This document shows, piece after piece, positions 1 to 5,165 of a stretch of DNA of 5,266 nucleotides (its first letter is position 1; the number at the start of each line of letters is the position of its first letter). Source of the stretch: Schlesneria sp. (GTDB taxonomy: Bacteria > Planctomycetota > Planctomycetia > Planctomycetales > Planctomycetaceae); the NCBI GenBank assembly GCA_025353525.1, contig JANXOO010000873.1:1-5266 (forward strand), given 5' to 3'. The notes under the pieces were generated by a model, which was not told the origin of the DNA, ran no database searches, and saw only the letters and a program-made list of their open reading frames with translations. Both the position numbers and the translations under genes were made by a program.

Positions 1-157
1 GACCACGTTCAAAGTCCCATTGCCAGCCGGAATCGATCAAAAGCTGCCGGATATCACTTTCCGACCGATCGCATAACGCGCCGATTTGCCGGCACATCCG
101 ATCATGACAGAAGTGGACCAGAACGTTTCCCATATCGAATAAAAAAGTACGGATCAC
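1..157 (-). CDS. HAD-superfamily hydrolase, YihX-like phosphatase, N-terminal part (runs off left edge)
   Basis: The minus strand from the GTG at 157-155 stays open to the window edge, giving 52 residues. They begin VIRTFLFDMGNVLVHF, a HAD motif I: a hydrophobic strand, then nucleophile Asp8, then MGNVL. Position D+2 is Gly10 instead of the usual second Asp, as in the FDLGNV motif of E. coli YihX (a glucose-1-phosphate phosphatase, HAD subfamily IA). The stretch ends WDFERG, resembling the ERG of the cap region of that group. Family members are about 200 residues, so roughly three quarters is missing, including motifs II-IV. The GTG start is supported by GAGG six bases upstream; the only nearby ATG (133-131) falls inside motif I and would destroy the fold. 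It is probably a cytoplasmic, Mg-dependent phosphatase of a small phosphorylated metabolite; the substrate cannot be told. It is divergent from the ACT gene. Confidence 0.85.
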   Translation of the reverse strand, partial: MIRTFLFDMGNVLVHFCHDRMCRQIGALCDRSESDIRQLLIDSGWQWDFERG

Positions 158-163
158 ACTAAA

Positions 164-167
164 CCTC
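164..167 (-). promoter_or_regulatory. Ribosome binding site of the HAD gene
   Basis: The minus strand reads GAGG, followed by six bases and then GTG. This decides the non-ATG start of the phosphatase. No other start codon in that frame has a comparable site without cutting into motif I. Confidence 0.6.
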
Positions 168-252
168 AACTGGTTTGAATCGGGTCATCGACCAGACGGC
201 AATGAACGAGACGACCTCGACCGGAATACCGCTGCCGAAACACAAATACCGA

Positions 253-282
253 TTGACCGTCACTACACGATTGCCATAGAGT
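253..282 (+). promoter_or_regulatory. Possible sigma70-type promoter for the ACT gene
   Basis: TTGACC (253-258, five of six consensus bases) is followed after 18 bases by TAGAGT (277-282, four of six). The predicted start near 289 would give a leader of nearly 200 nt carrying the inverted repeat and hairpin described next. The -10 is weak and the spacer slightly long, so this could be chance. Confidence 0.25.
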
Positions 283-293
283 GCATAACAGAT

Positions 294-307
294 TCGACTT
301 GAGTCGA
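294..307. repeat. 14-bp inverted repeat TCGACT-TG-AGTCGA
   Basis: Two perfect 6-base arms are separated by two bases. The site lies just downstream of the possible ACT promoter, where an operator could sit. A 2-base gap is too tight for an RNA hairpin loop without melting a pair, so a dimer-binding DNA site is the better reading. No regulator can be named, and a repeat this short may be chance. Confidence 0.3.
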
Positions 308-348
308 GAAGAGCCAAACCGCCATACCCGGATCGTCCAGGTGAAGTG

Positions 349-378
349 TTGGAGTTCAGGCTTGCGCCTGTCTTCCAA
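349..378. repeat. Imperfect hairpin in the divergent spacer / ACT leader
   Basis: The arms are TTGGA (349-353) with TCCAA (374-378) and CAGGC (357-361) with GCCTG (366-370). They give two 5-bp helices separated by a symmetric 3-by-3 internal loop (GTT/TCT) and capped by TTGC. There is no T-run on either strand next to it, so it does not look like an intrinsic terminator. It lies about 110 bases before the ACT start and could be a leader RNA structure. Confidence 0.4.
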
Positions 379-485
379 TCCAACTTTATGAAACGACAAA
401 GCCACAAAAGCCAACTTGAATCGACCGACGGAGCGACCAAATGCCGAAGAATTTTCAGGGTGGCGAAGAAACCGGGACGGAAACG

Positions 486-947
486 ATGCGCGGTCGCGAT
501 TGGCCTTGTTTGCGCCAGTTTTGCGTCTTTCTGGAAAATCGGGTCGGTCGCCTGAACGATTTGATGCGGCAACTCGAATCGCCCGATTCCCGAGTACTGG
601 CGATGAGCATCGTCGATTCCGTCGACTTTGCAATGGTCAGACTGATGTTCAACGATGCCGACCGAGCCCGCGAGAAGCTGGAACTTTCGGGCTTCCTCTT
701 TAGTGAGAGCGATGTCGTCGGGGTCGAATTGCCGGAAGGCGACAAGCCGTTTCATGAGGTTTGTTCGGCGCTGGTAAAGGCTGAGGTCAATATCCACCAT
801 GCGTACCCGCTGCTCTATCGCCGCAACGGACGCGGGGCAATAGCGATGTTTGTTGACGATGTCGATCAGGCCGTTCAGATTCTGCTAGAAGCGGGTCAAC
901 GTGTCATTACCGAGAACGATCTGCATGATGACGACGAATACATGTGA
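486..947 (+). CDS. Tandem ACT-domain regulatory protein
   Basis: The 153-residue product has two ACT domains and nothing else. The first spans about residues 9-80, opening LRQFCVFLENRVGRL, a typical ACT first strand and loop before the helix. The second spans about 80-145, with AEVNIHHAYPLL and GRGAIAMFVDD, closing ITENDL. Stand-alone ACT pairs normally bind amino acids or other small ligands and act as sensors or regulatory subunits; the ligand and partner cannot be read here and no amino-acid enzyme is adjacent. It has no signal peptide or membrane segment, so it is cytoplasmic. I chose ATG 486 (GGGA eight bases upstream) because remembered relatives begin about ten residues before the LRQFCVFLEN block. 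ATG 441, with GGAG seven bases upstream, would add 15 unconserved residues and is a real alternative. The acidic tail DDDEYM and the stop lie in a 16-bp tandem duplication. Confidence 0.85.
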   Translation: MRGRDWPCLRQFCVFLENRVGRLNDLMRQLESPDSRVLAMSIVDSVDFAMVRLMFNDADRAREKLELSGFLFSESDVVGVELPEGDKPFHEVCSALVKAEVNIHHAYPLLYRRNGRGAIAMFVDDVDQAVQILLEAGQRVITENDLHDDDEYM

Positions 948-960
948 CGACGAATACCTG
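929..960. repeat. 16-bp tandem duplication spanning the ACT stop codon
   Basis: TGACGACGAATACATG (929-944) is followed directly by TGACGACGAATACCTG (945-960), with one mismatch in sixteen, and then TGA. The in-frame stop is the first TGA of the second copy. A single copy followed by TGA would encode the same tail with Leu in place of the final Met, so the duplication leaves the protein length unchanged. Confidence 0.85.
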
Positions 961-1264
961 TGACAATCCCGGTTTCAGCGGTTCACTGACCCGCCAGAAT
1001 CCATGACGGTCCGTTCCCCGGATAACACCCGTTTTGCCGCACAGAACATCGCGCAAGGGGATCCATCTGGCCAGTTATTCCTACTTGGCAGATTAAATGA
1101 CCTTGGCGATTGGCGAGAAATGCATGGAACGGGGAGAATTGTCTATATCCTGTCCATACTAGCATCGTGGCTTGAGTCAATCCATCTGATTTCTCATTTC
1201 TTTGCACGCTTTTCTTCTTCCGCCCGGTCTCGCTCATGATAACGATCAGGCGAATTGTGACGGG

Positions 1265-1284
1265 CTGAATTGGCCTGAATTGGC
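1265..1284. repeat. 10-bp perfect tandem repeat CTGAATTGGC x2
   Basis: Two exact, adjacent copies of CTGAATTGGC lie between GGG and CGCCC. It may be simple slippage or a pair of binding sites about one helical turn apart; the sequence alone cannot separate these. Confidence 0.5.
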
Positions 1285-1353
1285 CGCCCAACCGAACTAT
1301 CCTGCCCGTTTGGCCTCACTTCGACGGCCGACGCAATCGGATTGGCTGTTGCG

Positions 1354-1372
1354 TTGACACGTTCGATGTCAA
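1354..1372. promoter_or_regulatory. Inverted repeat TTGACA-N7-TGTCAA, possible operator
   Basis: Perfect 6-base arms (1354-1359 and 1367-1372) are separated by seven bases, the geometry of a dimeric regulator site. The right arm with its flanks, GATGTCAAAC (1365-1374), recurs as its exact complement GTTTGACATC at 1420-1429, overlapping the -35 box of the protease promoter. So three related half-sites lie within about 75 bases. The left TTGACA has no acceptable -10 at the right distance, so it is not simply a second promoter. Confidence 0.4.
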
Positions 1373-1421
1373 ACTTCTCTGTCGTTATCGATTCTTCCGC
1401 GTCAGAACAGGCAGATGCCGT

Positions 1422-1449
1422 TTGACATCACTTTTCCGCGCCCTATATT
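1422..1449 (+). promoter_or_regulatory. Sigma70-type promoter of the protease-propeller operon
   Basis: A perfect -35 TTGACA (1422-1427), a 16-bp spacer and TATATT (1444-1449, five of six consensus bases) make this the best promoter in the window. Transcription should start near 1456, giving a leader of about 145 nt to the chosen start codon at 1602. The -35 overlaps a 10-bp sequence repeated in inverted orientation upstream, so regulation by occlusion is possible. Confidence 0.6.
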
Positions 1450-1466
1450 GAATTTCGACGACGCGG

Positions 1467-1476
1467 CTGTCGACAG
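1467..1476. repeat. 10-bp palindrome CTGTCGACAG in the protease leader
   Basis: A perfect palindrome lies about ten bases after the predicted transcription start. It is followed immediately by a small stem, GTTGG (1476-1480) with CCAAC (1486-1490). It could be a downstream operator or part of leader structure; the short length makes chance quite possible. Confidence 0.25.
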
Positions 1477-1589
1477 TTGGCGACCCCAACCGGCGACTGC
1501 CACAGGGATTTGAAGGCCGCATGTCCGCCGTTCACACTTCGAGGGGGAGTGTGCAAGACCGGCGCTGGACGGACGTGTCTTTGGAATCC

Positions 1590-1596
1590 AGAGGGG
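1590..1596 (+). promoter_or_regulatory. Ribosome binding site of the S41 protease
   Basis: AGAGGGG lies five bases before ATG 1602, a strong Shine-Dalgarno match. It favours this start over the in-frame upstream ATG at 1521, which has AAGG only four bases away. Confidence 0.6.
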
Positions 1597-1601
1597 CTGT
1601 T

Positions 1602-3266
1602 ATGCTGTATTCAACACTGATCAACCGGACGCTCCGTGTATGGGCGACCGGATTTGCACTCGGATTTATCCATGCTCCTTTGCTGGTCGCTGATACAAGC
1701 GTTCCCAGAACGAAGGCTGTCTCGGTCGATGACGACCCTTCGGCTGCCATTCAAAAGGGCAACGAACTTCGAAACGCGCGGCGATGGGCTGAAGCGATCG
1801 AGTTCTACGAGACCTCGTTGAAGTCGTGGCCCGACAGCGACCAGTTGAAACAGGGGTTGCGTCAATCAAAGGTTCACTTCTCAATCGAACGTCGATACTC
1901 GGACAAATCGTTCGTCGAAACAATGCTGCCGATGACGCGGCCCGAATCGATGATGTACCTCGACGATGTTCTTGAAAAGGTCCGTCACTACTACGTCGAT
2001 TCCGTCAGCGCCACGAACTTCATCGCTCATGGTACAGAAAGCCTGTACTTCGGCCTCAATAACGAAAAATTCCTGCAAAAGAATTTGCCCTATTACAGTG
2101 AATCGCCCAAGATTGCCGAAGTTCGAAGAACTCTGCGGGAACAGTACTGGAACAAATCGGTCAATGGCAGCGACGGTGCCCGCCGCGTCGTGGTCGAACT
2201 GTGCGATCTGATCCACCGCGAATTGAATCTGGCTCCCAGTGCCGTTGTCATGGAATTTGTTTTCGGCGGCTGCAATTCGCTCGACGACTACAGCAGTTAC
2301 CTGACGCCAGGCAAACTCAGCGACCTCTACAACAATATCGACGGAGAATTTGTCGGGATCGGAATCGAAATGAAAGCCGAAACAGACAAGGGACTGTTGC
2401 TCGTCAACGTCCTTCCCGACAGTCCCGCATCCGAGGGCGGGGCAGTCACCGGCGACTTCATCGTTTCGATCGACGGTCGCGACTGCCGAAAGCTGACGAC
2501 GGAAGAAGCGGCAACATTGCTGCAAGGGCAACCTAACAGCCGCGTTCGACTGATGCTGATCGATCCAGTGTCAAAAGAAGAACGACCAGCGAACCTGACG
2601 CGGCGAGCTGTTAAAGTGAAAAGTATTCCCGTTGTCAAAATCATCGACCGGGCCAACAAAATCGGTTACATCCGCATGACCGGTTTCCAGAAGAATACCG
2701 CCGACGAACTCGACGCTGCCATGACGAAATTGAAACGCGAAGGAATGCAAGCACTGATCTGGGACGTCAGAGGTAATCCGGGCGGTTTGCTGAACGCTGC
2801 TGTTGATGTCCTGGACCGATTCATGGGTAAAGGCATCCTGGTGTCAACGCGAGGACGAGTGCAGGATCAGAACACGATCTACTCGGCTCATGAAGATTTT
2901 TCGGACTGGAACGGGCCATTGGTGTTACTCGTCGACGGAGACAGTGCGAGTGCCAGCGAGATTGTGGCGGGTGCCGTCCACGACCATCATCGCGGGACGA
3001 TTGTCGGACGCAAGACCTATGGCAAATGGTCAGTCCAGAGTATCCTTCCTGGCCACGCCGATACCGGATTCCGGTTGACGACCGCCAAGTTCTTTTCGCC
3101 GAACGGAAACACGTACGGTAAAGTGGGAATTCAGCCGGATGTAACAATTGTTGACGATTCCGAAAGCAAAGCGGCTTATCGAAGCCGCCGTCGTGGACAG
3201 ATCGAAGATGATCGCGATATTGAAGCTGGCCTGGAGACTCTTCGCAAACAACTGGCGAAACGATGA
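1602..3266 (+). CDS. Secreted carboxyl-terminal processing protease (MEROPS S41) with TPR and PDZ domains
   Basis: The 554-residue product starts with a signal peptide (Arg9 and Arg12, then a hydrophobic core, likely cleaved after LLVA at residue 30), so it acts beyond the cytoplasmic membrane. A TPR-like helical pair follows at about 46-85 (KGNELRNARRWAEAIEFYETSL). A helical region ends in LDDYSSYLTP, typical just before the PDZ of CtpA-type proteases. The PDZ spans about 247-323 (GEFVGIGIEM, VLPDSPASEGG). The S41 core includes DVRGNPGG (388-395), SASASEI with catalytic Ser450, and KTYGKWSVQ with Lys475 and Gln479. The 25- and 4-residue spacings match the Ser-Lys-Gln triad of B. subtilis CtpB, so it should be active. 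Trp follows the Lys where Gly is usual. Such enzymes trim or degrade envelope proteins from the C-terminus. Starting at ATG 1521 would add 27 hydrophilic residues before the signal peptide. The stop overlaps the propeller start. Confidence 0.92.
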   Translation: MLYSTLINRTLRVWATGFALGFIHAPLLVADTSVPRTKAVSVDDDPSAAIQKGNELRNARRWAEAIEFYETSLKSWPDSDQLKQGLRQSKVHFSIERRYSDKSFVETMLPMTRPESMMYLDDVLEKVRHYYVDSVSATNFIAHGTESLYFGLNNEKFLQKNLPYYSESPKIAEVRRTLREQYWNKSVNGSDGARRVVVELCDLIHRELNLAPSAVVMEFVFGGCNSLDDYSSYLTPGKLSDLYNNIDGEFVGIGIEMKAETDKGLLLVNVLPDSPASEGGAVTGDFIVSIDGRDCRKLTTEEAATLLQGQPNSRVRLMLIDPVSKEERPANLTRRAVKVKSIPVVKIIDRANKIGYIRMTGFQKNTADELDAAMTKLKREGMQALIWDVRGNPGGLLNAAVDVLDRFMGKGILVSTRGRVQDQNTIYSAHEDFSDWNGPLVLLVDGDSASASEIVAGAVHDHHRGTIVGRKTYGKWSVQSILPGHADTGFRLTTAKFFSPNGNTYGKVGIQPDVTIVDDSESKAAYRSRRRGQIEDDRDIEAGLETLRKQLAKR

Positions 3267-4162
3267 CTGAAGGAGCGGCCGACTGGTTAGTGACGACGGG
3301 GCGCGGCGAACGGCCGACGCTCCGTTGGTCATTTTCGGTCGACGCACCGCTCACCGATATTCGGCTTTCTCGTGAAACCGGCGAAGTCCTCGCGTCCGAT
3401 ACGGCGGGAGGTTTGTATCTGCTCGATCGCAGTGGCCAGGTTCGGGCGATGACGCGGACGCGGCATTCGGTACAGCGGCTGGCCTGGTCCGATATGGGGA
3501 CTGGCGGGGCGGCAATCCTTGACGAAAGTTTCATCGGCTGGTTTGATCGCAATCTGGAATTTCGATGGATTCGAGAGCTGCCCGATCAATTGTTGTCGGT
3601 CGCCGTCGACCCGTACGGGACGCATGTTGCCCTTGGCATGGCAAACGCCGTGAACCTGGTCTATTCCCAGGCGAACAAAAAGGTTTGCCGGTTTGAAACG
3701 GCACGGCCCTTAAAGCACATTCAGTTTCTCGCGAATCGAACGGAACTGCTGGGCGCTTCCGAGTACGGATTTGTGGGGCGGTTTACGCTCAGTGGCACGA
3801 GTGTCTGGACCAGCAAGCTGTGGTCCACGATTGGGGATATTGCCGCCACCGGCGATGGCCGATCGCTGTTTATCGCGGGGTTTGCCCAGGGGATTCAGGC
3901 GTTTGACGGACAATCAGGCGACACTCGCGGAACCTTCGTCTGCGATGGGACGGTCGGGCTGGTGACGTGCGGATTCGCGAAGCGTAACATCGTCGCCTGT
4001 ACACTCGAACGAACCCTGTTCAGCGTTGACGACAGCGGGTGCCCGCAGTGGAACGTGTCAGCTCCTGAAGATATCCTGCGAATCATCCTTTCCCCGCTGG
4101 GAGACTTTCTGATTTGCGGATTTGCGTCCGGACGAATCATGCGTTTCGACATCTTTTCGTAA
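3263..4162 (+). CDS. Seven-bladed beta-propeller protein (WD40/PQQ-like), cytoplasmic
   Basis: The ATG overlaps the protease stop as ATGA, so translation is probably coupled and the two share a promoter. The 299 residues divide into seven repeats of about 40: roughly 18-66, 67-106, 107-147, 148-187, 188-228, 229-267 and 268-299. Each has the pattern of a hydrophobic strand, a turn with Asp/Gly (DPYGTHVALG, GDGRSLFIAG, SPLGDFLICG) and an aromatic strand (GWFDR, QAFDG, MRFDI). The last blade lacks its outer strand, which the N-terminal TLRWSFS would supply, the usual velcro closure of a propeller. Canonical GH and WD dipeptides are absent, so it is a divergent WD40/PQQ-like propeller. There is no signal peptide or membrane helix, so it should stay in the cytoplasm, unlike the protease before it. 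Propellers of this kind are usually protein-binding scaffolds; no catalytic motif is visible and the partner is unknown. Confidence 0.8.
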   Translation: MTEGAADWLVTTGRGERPTLRWSFSVDAPLTDIRLSRETGEVLASDTAGGLYLLDRSGQVRAMTRTRHSVQRLAWSDMGTGGAAILDESFIGWFDRNLEFRWIRELPDQLLSVAVDPYGTHVALGMANAVNLVYSQANKKVCRFETARPLKHIQFLANRTELLGASEYGFVGRFTLSGTSVWTSKLWSTIGDIAATGDGRSLFIAGFAQGIQAFDGQSGDTRGTFVCDGTVGLVTCGFAKRNIVACTLERTLFSVDDSGCPQWNVSAPEDILRIILSPLGDFLICGFASGRIMRFDIFS

Positions 4163-4192
4163 TTCCCTGCACGCCGCCGTCGTGTGGCTGGC

Positions 4193-4211
4193 ACGTCAAA
4201 AACCGCGACGT
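4193..4211. repeat. Short inverted repeat ACGTC-N9-GACGT after the propeller gene
   Basis: Perfect 5-base arms (4193-4197, 4207-4211) flank AAAAACCGC. It lies 31 bases past the propeller stop. With no T-run after it, it is a poor candidate for an intrinsic terminator. I could not find a better terminator for the operon. Confidence 0.2.
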
Positions 4212-4215
4212 TCAC

Positions 4216-4245
4216 TTGCGAGCATAAGACGCAATGACTTAAAAT
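4216..4245 (+). promoter_or_regulatory. Possible promoter of the right-hand secreted protein gene
   Basis: TTGCGA (4216-4221, four of six) is followed after 18 bases by TAAAAT (4240-4245, five of six). It lies in the 196-base gap and would give a leader of about 105 nt, making the last gene a separate transcript from the protease-propeller operon. Confidence 0.35.
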
Positions 4246-4345
4246 ATTCAGATTCGGCCATCGACAGGGTCTCGGAATATGCATCACCGTGACCCCAGTC
4301 AGGAATCCGGACTTCGTCACGAAAAGAACAATCCCGAATTTCATC

Positions 4346-4351
4346 AGGGAG
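4346..4351 (+). promoter_or_regulatory. Ribosome binding site of the secreted hypothetical protein
   Basis: AGGGAG lies seven bases before ATG 4359. It supports this start even though the resulting signal peptide is unusually short. Confidence 0.55.
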
Positions 4352-4358
4352 ACAATCC

Positions 4359-5165
4359 ATGTCGTCAGCGCTGCTGCTTATGTGCCTGTTGGCTCAGACC
4401 GACTCCCCGGTGAAAACGGATGTTGCCGATCCGAGTCCTCTGGAAACGTTCAAGCAAGAGGCATCCGAATACGCGATTCGACTGGATGATCGATCAGCGT
4501 CAAAGCTGTCGGTCGACCCCAAACCACTGTTGCACTGGAGCAACCCGGCGCGGACGGCGGAAGACGGCGCGGTCTTTGTCTGGCTGAAGGACGGCAGACC
4601 AGAGGTGATTGGCACGATGTTCACCTACAAGATCGAAACTGTACGCAGGAAACACGAATTTCATTCATTGAGTGCGTCGCCGTTGACGGCCGAGTTCAAA
4701 GGCAAGCTGGCGTGGAAACCGGGTAAGCCGGGGGTCAAATTTCAGTCGATACCAGGTGCGCAGGCTCCTGCAGAGACCTCTCGCTTGCGGCAGGTTCAGT
4801 TGAAAACGCTCGCACGCGATTATGCTGCGACGATCAAATCGCTCGAAGGTGAAATCTCGGAACTGCGTTTGTTGCCGCAACCGCTTTACCACTACGAGCC
4901 GAAAGAGTCCGATGTCCTGGAAGGATCATTGTTTTCGTTCGCGCTCGGGACTGACCCTGAAGTACTGCTGCTGATTGAAGCGCGTCGCGTAAAAAATGTC
5001 CTGACGTGGCAATATGCATTTGCCCGCTTCAACTACGCCGAACTGTCAGCGACGTTCAAGGGAGAACAGGTCTGGCATGTCGACTCCGACGCCGCCCAGG
5101 CGGGACTCGTGATCGGCGACCGGGCACACATTGAAAAGATCTACACCAGCTTTCACCTCAACTGA
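4359..5165 (+). CDS. Probably secreted hypothetical protein, planctomycete-type family of unknown function
   Basis: The 268-residue product opens with a short hydrophobic stretch (SSALLLMCLLA, residues 2-12) before polar sequence, suggesting export with cleavage near residue 12. There is no basic residue before the core, which is atypical. The only cysteine, Cys9, lacks a proper lipobox (Met at -1), so it is not an obvious lipoprotein. The mature part shows PLLHWSNPARTAEDGAVFVW (57-76), HEFHSLS (99-105), PGVKFQSIPGA (124-134), a helical segment (about 141-163), then LRLLPQPLYHYE (169-180), LFSFALGTDPEVLLLIEAR (191-209) and WQYAFARF (217-224). I recall this combination from many planctomycete hypothetical proteins, but I cannot name a Pfam family or a function. 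The regular aromatic/beta pattern suggests a compact, mostly beta domain. Start choice rests on AGGGAG at good spacing. It is separated from the propeller gene by 196 bases and probably transcribed alone. Confidence 0.75.
   Translation: MSSALLLMCLLAQTDSPVKTDVADPSPLETFKQEASEYAIRLDDRSASKLSVDPKPLLHWSNPARTAEDGAVFVWLKDGRPEVIGTMFTYKIETVRRKHEFHSLSASPLTAEFKGKLAWKPGKPGVKFQSIPGAQAPAETSRLRQVQLKTLARDYAATIKSLEGEISELRLLPQPLYHYEPKESDVLEGSLFSFALGTDPEVLLLIEARRVKNVLTWQYAFARFNYAELSATFKGEQVWHVDSDAAQAGLVIGDRAHIEKIYTSFHLN

Larger units (their letters stand above)
158..485. other. Divergent intergenic region between the HAD and ACT genes
   Basis: This 328-base stretch separates two genes that point away from each other. 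Open frames here in either direction are extensions or shadows of the ACT coding region and show no protein signature. I see a possible plus-strand promoter, a short inverted repeat and an imperfect hairpin, each listed separately. I could not identify a convincing minus-strand promoter for the phosphatase. If the ACT protein starts at the alternative ATG at 441, the region ends at 440. Confidence 0.6.
948..1520. other. Intergenic region without a convincing gene
   Basis: About 570 bases separate the ACT stop from the first possible start of the protease. The two open frames here (plus 1003-1239, minus 983-1291) lack good ribosome sites and recognisable protein composition. No tRNA, intrinsic terminator or insertion-sequence end is visible. 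The right third holds the regulatory material: a 10-bp tandem repeat, TTGACA/TGTCAA half-sites and a strong promoter. I see nothing interpretable in roughly 964-1260. Confidence 0.55.

Noticed and set aside
170..186. GGTTTGAATC-like stretch resembling a tRNA T-loop
   Set aside because: The flanking bases do not form the 5-bp T-stem and no acceptor, D or anticodon arm can be placed around it.
388..450. Possible leader peptide beginning at ATG 388 before the ACT gene
   Set aside because: The frame runs on through the ACT start region to 555 in the wrong frame, has no clustered regulatory codons, and no attenuator-like terminator follows.
159..800. Long minus-strand open frame of 213 codons opposite the ACT gene
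   Set aside because: It lies opposite the ACT coding region for over half its length, shows no domain pattern, and ends where the real minus-strand phosphatase begins in a different frame. It is a shadow.
1003..1239. Small plus-strand open frame with a hydrophobic middle (IVYILSILASWL)
   Set aside because: No ribosome site before the ATG, serine/arginine-rich random-looking tail, and no family resemblance. The hydrophobic run alone is not enough to call a membrane peptide.
983..1291. Minus-strand open frame of 102 codons in the long gap
   Set aside because: Composition looks random, no ribosome site or motif recognised, and it overlaps another equally unsupported frame.
1881..2531. Minus-strand open frame of 216 codons inside the protease gene
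   Set aside because: Directly antisense to clear S41/PDZ coding sequence, with no protein signature of its own.
4359..4392. Cys9 of the right-hand protein as a lipoprotein attachment site
   Set aside because: Residues before it are LLM; a lipobox needs a small residue such as Gly, Ala or Ser at -1, so ordinary export is more likely.
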